A DNA stretch of 64,000 nt from Gossypium raimondii (lineage: Eukaryota; Streptophyta; Magnoliopsida; Malvales; Malvaceae), in NCBI RefSeq assembly GCF_025698545.1, contig NC_068577.1:1364001-1428000 (forward strand), given 5' to 3'. Position 1 is the stretch's first letter. Each line of letters starts with the position of its first letter. The notes under the pieces were generated by a model that was not told the DNA's origin, made no database searches, and saw only the letters and a list, made by a program, of their open reading frames with translations. The position numbers were made by a program, and so were the translations under genes. Below are positions 57,241 to 64,000 of this stretch, in pieces.

Positions 57241-57743
57241 ACTCATGTTACAACAAGACTTTACGATGTCGTTGGTTTATCTTGAAACAAGGCAAACTAT
57301 TATGGTTCAAGGATTCGACGTCTGTTAGCCACCGATCTTCTCCTCGCAACATTGTTTCAATAGGATCTTGCCTTATCATCAAAAGAGACCAAGATATCAA
57401 CAATAAGACCTTTGCTTTTGAGCTCTCCACTTGAGATTCTAGGATGAACCAATTCAATCGGTCAATTTATTGTTCAAGACATTCAAAATATTATATAAAA
57501 AATGATATAAAACAAACTTTTACACATATATCTATATTTTAAATCTATAATTTCTACACGCATACACGTGTAATAAAATTCAAACTAATATCTAAATTTC
57601 TAAAATTATGGCAATCTGCCCCATGTGAACGTCTAAATTCCAAATTGCTATAAATTTGGGTCGTGCCAAAGATACACCCCATTTTGTATGTCCAATCCGA
57701 AGCAACATCTTAAACCTAAAATATAATATTCATACATAATTTA

Positions 57744-58215
57744 AAGGGTAAACTATAAAAATATTCAAATTTATTTGTCTCAGATAATATATTATCACTT
57801 ATGTTTGAAATGTTATGTTTTAATCACTTACATTATCGTTTTGTTACGAAGTGGTCACTCTACTGTTAAACTCCGTTACCTCCCTAATGACAGTTCAAAT
57901 AAGTTTTAAATGCCAACCTGGATGCCTAGCTGCTGGGATGAAAATATATTTTTAATTAAATAAATTTAATTTAGAGTACCGCATGGGACATCTAAATAGG
58001 CATTTAAAAAATAAAAAATAAAAGTATACTTTTAAAAATTACATAAAATTAAAAGAATAAAAAACCCCAAAAATTTAATTTATTTTTAAAACATTTAAAA
58101 CATGATACATTGCTAAACTAAAAGAACTCTTATAATAAATTGGGACTAAAGTTAAAAAAAGTTAGAATAATATATTTTTAAAATTTAAGTGTTGAGTGAT
58201 TGATAAGTCGCATTT
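57744..58215. repeat. One arm of a MULE-like element and spacer
   Basis: GGGTAAACTATAAAAATATTC at 57748 onward resembles the left end of 7695-8224 (GGGTAAACTACC, ATAATCACTTA and AGTGGTCACT words). A matching right arm is not found, so it is a truncated relic. Confidence 0.4.
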
Positions 58216-59450
58216 CATTTTCACCCCTAATAGCACATAATATTTTTTTTCCGATTTTTCCTTATGATAAAATAATGTGTTTTAAAATATAATCATTATT
58301 TAAATAAATGTTGGGTGCATTGATAAGTCACATTTTATTTTCAAGAGAAAACACATATTTAAACATAGAAAACAATATTATTAGGAGTACAGTTACGAAC
58401 CGTAAAACCAACAAAAATCAAATATATATATATAAAATGGAATTGGGTCTCCTAGTTGACGTGTATGTCTTTGTTCTTCATTTTGGACGATTGTGCATAT
58501 TTTGTTGACTCTTCAAGTCTTCATGAATCATCCATCATTTTACATTTCTTTTCCATCATTAATCAATTTGGTCCCTTTTCCAAATTCCATTGATTGCGGT
58601 TAGCGTGGAAAGGAATATTATAGACATTTATAATACTTATAGTTGAATTTAATTTTAGATTATATTTATTTCTTTTTAAACAATTATATTAAAAATTATA
58701 ATACATCAATAATAATAATTAATTGAAATAATATATTACTTGAAATTTATAAATTTTATTTTACTTAAAAATAAAATTAATTTTACTAAAATTTGAAACC
58801 AAAGATAGATATAAAGATTTAATTTAATGACTTTTATCATGACTTTAAACCTACTTAAAATTAATAAAAATAAAAAACGAGTTGGTTTAACAATTGAACC
58901 GATCAGAATCTGATGTTTTGATATGTGACAAAATGAGATTGTTCTACATCATCATCTAAAAATGGTCAATGGGCACAAAATGTTCAAGTCCAAGAGACCG
59001 ATGATGCACTGATTCTTTTCGTTTAGCAACTCAAAACACAAATCAAATCCAAGTCATGGACTAGAAAACTTAATTCCTTGTATGCCCTATATATTATAAT
59101 GCCATAAAAGTAGGGAACTAAGCAGTGTATGCAGAAGATCAACCTTGCTATTCAGTTCCATTAATGATTGATTACTCGAAACTCCGAATTCAAGGAGAAA
59201 ATAGGTGGAAAACCCTTGATAGAAATATGTAAAGATAAATAAGTCTTATATTTCACCATCCTAAAGAAACAAAATGACTGATTCAAAGCACACAAAATCT
59301 TGACTGAGTTCATAAAAACAAAAGTGAAAAGGTAGAGCGCCACTCGGGTCGTCGATCTACACTACTGCAAGCAAAGAATAAACACAAACTTTAGTAGCCA
59401 TAAACATAGAACAGAAAGGAAATATCACATACGGGGAAGTGTAGATTACC
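58216..59450. other. AT-rich intergenic DNA and 3' flank of RPL35a
   Basis: No gene recognised. TGATAAGTC(A/G)CATTTTATTTTCA occurs twice (about 58200 and 58320), a small direct repeat about 120 bp apart. The last few hundred bases include the RPL35a 3' UTR. Confidence 0.35.
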
Positions 59451-60467
<1,017 letters not shown>

Positions 60468-60537
60468 TTTCTCCGATGTAGAAGCTAAAGCTTAGTGTTT
60501 TTGCTTCTGATAAAGGCGACTGCAAGAGAGACAGACC

Positions 60538-60673
60538 TTAACCCTAATTTGGCTAAGGGTTTGGGGAATATATATATATAGTGGCTACAGACTATAGATA
60601 GTAAAATCCATGTATAAGCGCTTGGGCCTTGTTATTGTCCAACAATCAGGGCCAGGCTATTAGATTGTGGGCC
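60538..60673 (-). promoter_or_regulatory. Promoter of RPL35a: telo-box-like, TATA and site II motifs
   Basis: TAACCCTAA-type telo-box at about 60539-60547, a second AAACCCTTAG-like word near 60553-60562 (minus), a TATATATATATA block near 60570-60581, and two TGGGCC site II cores at 60623-60628 and 60668-60673. Telo-box plus site II is the known co-regulation signature of plant ribosomal protein genes, bound by TCP-type factors. Confidence 0.65.
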
Positions 60674-61063
60674 AATTTAGCCCGTTTTGAATGACTATTT
60701 ATTAATTAATTATTTTTTTACTAAAATAATAAATATTTATTTATTATGAATATTGAAATCGAGTCAACCCGGCCGAGCCATACACATATCCACTTAAAAT
60801 ATTTATTTATTTAGTATATTATATTTTGTAGTTAAATAAGTCCATCATATTTATTTTTACCTATTAAAGAACTTGATTTTAATTTTGGTAATTTAAAAAA
60901 ATAATTTTAATTTATTTTTACATATGCCATAATCTTATTAATTACATAAAATTTTCTATTATACTCTTAAATGTATAGAATTATTTTCCAATGCCTTGAT
61001 TATTTGTACTTAAGAGAAATTAATAAAATGTTACCTTATATTCATATGTTTCTTAGTTGACTA
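60674..61063. other. AT-rich spacer
   Basis: AT-rich sequence between the RPL35a promoter and the MITE. Nothing recognised. Confidence 0.4.
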
Positions 61064-61071
61064 GAGACAAG

Positions 61072-61608
61072 TAATGTTTATAGGTCGGGTTATTCGTTTA
61101 TATTTAAAGGTCTGCTCGAAATTTGAGAGGGTTCAGGTGAAAATATTAGGCTTGAAAATAGGTTTGGGCAAAAAAATTAGGCCAGTTTAAAATATAGGCG
61201 GGCTCGGGCTTGAACATTCAAGGCCCGAGCTCGGCCCGACCCGTTTTTAAGTTTATAATACTTTATATTATGTAATTTTGAACACATTAAAAAAATAAAC
61301 CTGTACAAAATATATAATATTACTCTAATGTAAACATTAAGATAATGTTAAGATTACTATATAAAAAATTACAATAAATAATAAATGTATAAAATTATTA
61401 AATATTAAAATAATATAATATCAATATTTAAAAAAAATTAAAAATAATATGAGCGGTCCTAAAATGGGTTTTAGTTAGTCTTTTATAAATATCGACGGAT
61501 TTAGGCAAAATTTTAAGCTTATATTTCGGGCTAGACCAAGCTTAAGCAGACGTAAAACATGTTAATATCTTACACAGGTCCGACCCAAACTCGGCATGAA
61601 CAATTATA
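61072..61608. mobile_element. hAT-like MITE, 537 bp, perfect 8-bp duplication
   Basis: Ends TAATGTTTATAGGTCGGG and, inverted, CTCGGCATGAACAATTATA. The 8-bp repeat GAGACAAG flanks it at 61064-61071 and 61609-61616. The GGGTCGGGTT-rich ends and AAATTTGAGAGGGTTCAGG interior tie it to 46836-47235 and 34830-35280. No transposase. Confidence 0.8.
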
Positions 61609-61639
61609 GAGACAAGGGACTGCTAATCCACCTTAGTGA

Positions 61640-62020
61640 AACAATTATTTACAGCATAATCAGATACTTCGGCCCATTTATCCGAAGCAAGTGCATAAGT
61701 TCAGGGTATCAACTCTTTCAAAGGTTTATCGGCACACCACGTATCAAGCCAAAACAACACGTCGTTACCATTACCCACAATCCATCTAAATGAGTGATTG
61801 TGACAATGAATTTGCCCACTTCGGCATTACCAGAGACATTATTCCTACGGGAAGTCTTTGGTACCCAACAACCATACTTGGCCGAGATGACTTTCCTCCA
61901 AAGCACGCCACCACCATTTAGCCAATAAGGCTTTGTTTTTGTTGGACATATTAGCAATACCAACCCTCCCAATTTTTTAGGTTGACATACGAGCCCTCTC
62001 GAATCTTGTCAATCTTATAA
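61640..62020 (-). pseudogene. LINE ORF2 relic
   Basis: The minus-strand frame ending at 61718 contains WLNGGGVLWRKVISAKYGCW and GLWVMVTTCCFGLI. This resembles the region just after the reverse transcriptase of plant LINEs, where families read WRFxxExxxLWRKVIxxKYG and later GNGxxxxFWxDxW. It is a short 5'- and 3'-truncated fragment, and several key residues have drifted. Confidence 0.6.
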
Positions 62021-62601
62021 ATAATAGAAGTCATGAAAATCGACACATGATATAATGAGAGCGGTGAAAGAAGTATAGTTAGTAAAAGTCACGCACCCTT
62101 GTATGTACCCGGCTCAAACTTGTTCCTATTTATTAGCATCTCTAAATTTAAATTGGATAAAATAAAGAAGTTAACTGAATAACAAATAGTTAATTTTGTC
62201 GAAATGTATTGAGAAAATCATTGCTAATTAAAGAAGTTATCCATAATCCTAATTCATTTAAAAGGAAAAAAGTTTTTTACTTGATAATTAAAGCTTCAAT
62301 ACAATTATATTTTTGGTAATAACGTGACAAAAAATAAAAAAATCTTCTGTTAAAATTTTATAATAACATAAAATCAATATCCAAAAACAGCTAACATAAG
62401 AACCAAAGAGTTGGCTTCGCCTTTTATTTCGCTGTTCTTAAAAAAAAAAAAAAACCAAAATTTCTTAACAATGCCAAATCAAGTTTACACAAAAATCAAA
62501 GCATTGGACCTTTCATCTCTCACAAATCAAAAACAAAAAATAGATTAGTTTCAATTTTTTTAATTCGTATTACGTTTGTTTTCCTCTATGATCGTATAAA
62601 A
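62021..62601. other. Spacer and leader of the O-fucosyltransferase gene
   Basis: AT-rich, with an A-run at 62439-62454. The 5' leader of the next gene lies in the last part. No clear TATA box. Confidence 0.35.
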
Positions 62602-64000
62602 ATGTTAACCATTTCGGTGACGAGTATAGCAGCAACAGAAGATCCCTCAAGTACAGCCGACGTATCTCCAAGGATTGTAAGGTTAATGGCGAGGAGAAGA
62701 GTTATCGAGTCGGTCGACGGCAATGTCTTGCCGATGAGGAACGCGGTATTGTTCCGCCGGAAAGGGCGGTTCTGGCCGGACATTTTTAGGCCGGGGAGGT
62801 ACATGTGTATTTTGATGTTTTGGGGTTTGATGACACTTCTTTTCATGATGTTGCTCGCCAAGTTTGCTTTGTTGAACACTCTCCATGACTTGAAGCTCGA
62901 CCAGAGTGAATTCATTACGGCGAGGTCGGTTGAGATTTCGATTAGGACAAACAAATTGATCACCGAAGGTGACAATATTATTATTTCCGAATTCAAGAAA
63001 ATTCCGTTACCTCCCAAACTCACGGTTAGAAAATCTTAATTCGAATTTAATAAATTCATTTCAAAATTGATTAATATATAACTCTTTAAGTAAGTTTACT
63101 TAAACTACATTTATTTATTTGTTGCATAATAAGCTACCTGATATTTGGACCAAGCCAAATGCAGATTTGTACTATAAATGTGTTCAAAGATCAAGTAAAG
63201 ATATAAGTAAGTTAAATTAATTAATGTTTTGATTTTTTTTTTTAAAATTTCGTTCTAATCATTCATATATTTATATTATTGGGCTGTTTTTTAGTGCAAT
63301 CATTTCACTTCAGTTTCAGGAGACCCTACAAATGGTTATATTCTTGTTCATTCCAATGGAGGATTGAATCAAATGAAAACTGGGGTAAGTTCGAACTTCA
63401 AAATAATATTATTTGAAATGACCATTACAAATAATACAAAATCTAACTTTGCAGATAAGTGATATGGTTGCCATTGCAAAAGTGATGAATGCCACTTTGG
63501 TTCTCCCATCTTTAGATCACAATTCCTTTTGGACTGATCCAAGGTTCAAATTTTATTTATTTATTTACAATTTTTATGTATAACATAGATATCTTTTTAA
63601 TTCAAGTGATTTGCACAGTGATTTTAAAGACATATTTGATTGGAAACATTTCGTTGAATATTTGGAAGAGGATATAAGTGTTGTGGATCATCTCCCACCA
63701 GCTTATGCATCAATTAAGCCTCACCAACGAGCTCCGGTTTCTTATTCCAAGGTATTAATGACGGGTTAATATTTGATATATTGATAGTAGATAATTTTTT
63801 TGGTTAATTTTGTTTTTAATATGCAGGCAAGTTATTACAGTAATCAAATGTCTTCTTTGCTGAAGAAACATAAGGTGATTAACTTCACCCACACCGATAG
63901 CCGGTTGGCTAACAATGGCCTTCCTAACCCTATTCAAAGGCTCCGCTGCCGTGCAATGTATGAAGCCCTTAAATTCACCGACGAAATACTAGAACTTGCC
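62602..64000 (+). CDS. O-fucosyltransferase family protein (5' part, truncated by window end)
   Basis: Six exons so far: 62602-63024, 63134-63206, 63320-63384, 63455-63543, 63619-63751 and 63827 to the edge. All junctions are GT-AG and in phase. The visible part has 319 codons; the rest lies beyond 64000. It is a type II Golgi membrane protein of the plant GDP-fucose protein O-fucosyltransferase-like group. The cytosolic head has [15 protein letters not shown]; one membrane helix lies at about 69-92 ([21 protein letters not shown]). The catalytic region has [36 protein letters not shown] (nucleotide-sugar binding), [53 protein letters not shown] and [14 protein letters not shown]. Acceptor proteins or glycans for most plant members are unknown. 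Confidence 0.93.

Noticed and set aside
62586-63023. Minus-strand frame of 145 codons
   Set aside because: Exact antisense shadow of exon 1 of the O-fucosyltransferase gene, which has matching homology and splice sites on the plus strand.

Overview
The window looks like nuclear DNA of a eudicot plant, most likely cotton (Gossypium) or a close Malvaceae relative. The genes have plant-type GT-AG introns. The proteins closely match Arabidopsis families recalled from memory. The intergenic DNA is AT-rich and full of short transposon relics plus one long-LTR Ty3/gypsy element. The genus call is an inference; no database was searched.

Ten host genes are supported. In order: an HSPRO-type defence/energy-signalling gene (10025-11425, +); a PIP1 aquaporin (17785-19224, +, 4 exons); translation initiation factor eIF3f (36160-38122, +, 6 exons); an SRC2-like C2-domain protein (39169-40053, -); signal peptidase complex subunit 2 (42119-44529, +, 5 exons, one U12-type intron); a GH17 glucanase-like protein without the usual acid/base glutamate (45366-46517, -); a WLIM2 actin-bundling LIM protein (52077-53816, +, 5 exons); a Golgi nucleotide-sugar/phosphate translocator (54496-56455, -, 4 exons); ribosomal protein eL33/RPL35a (59451-60467, -, 4 exons); and the 5' part of an O-fucosyltransferase gene running off the right edge (62602 onward, +). 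Exon phases close exactly for all nine complete genes. Several of these genes, as I recall them, are neighbours in Arabidopsis on two paralogous segments (around At2g39900-At2g40000 and At3g55750-At3g55840), so the window appears to be a conserved ancestral block stretched by transposons. The genes do not form a pathway; they are housekeeping and membrane/secretory genes that happen to lie together.

The left third (1-17.7 kb) holds one gene and many short relics: tRNA-derived SINEs, Tourist-like and hAT-like MITEs, Mutator-like inverted-repeat elements with readable 9-bp target duplications, a LINE relic and a Ty1/copia relic. A 11.9-kb Ty3/gypsy element on the minus strand (22118-34007) separates the aquaporin from eIF3f. 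It has 2.3-2.4 kb LTRs, a TCTAT target duplication, gag relics, a 3' pol remnant and two tandem-repeat arrays. The right half is gene-dense; its intergenic gaps hold a solo LTR of a related family (47352-49461) and two hAT-like MITEs with perfect 8-bp target duplications.

I saw no wholly new system. The points most worth a second look are the AT-AA minor-spliceosome intron, the GH17 protein with Thr in place of the catalytic Glu, the nested insertions whose order can be read from their target duplications, a GC-rich island with three G-boxes near 1.4-1.7 kb, and a duplicated 3' splice-site region in the WLIM2 leader.
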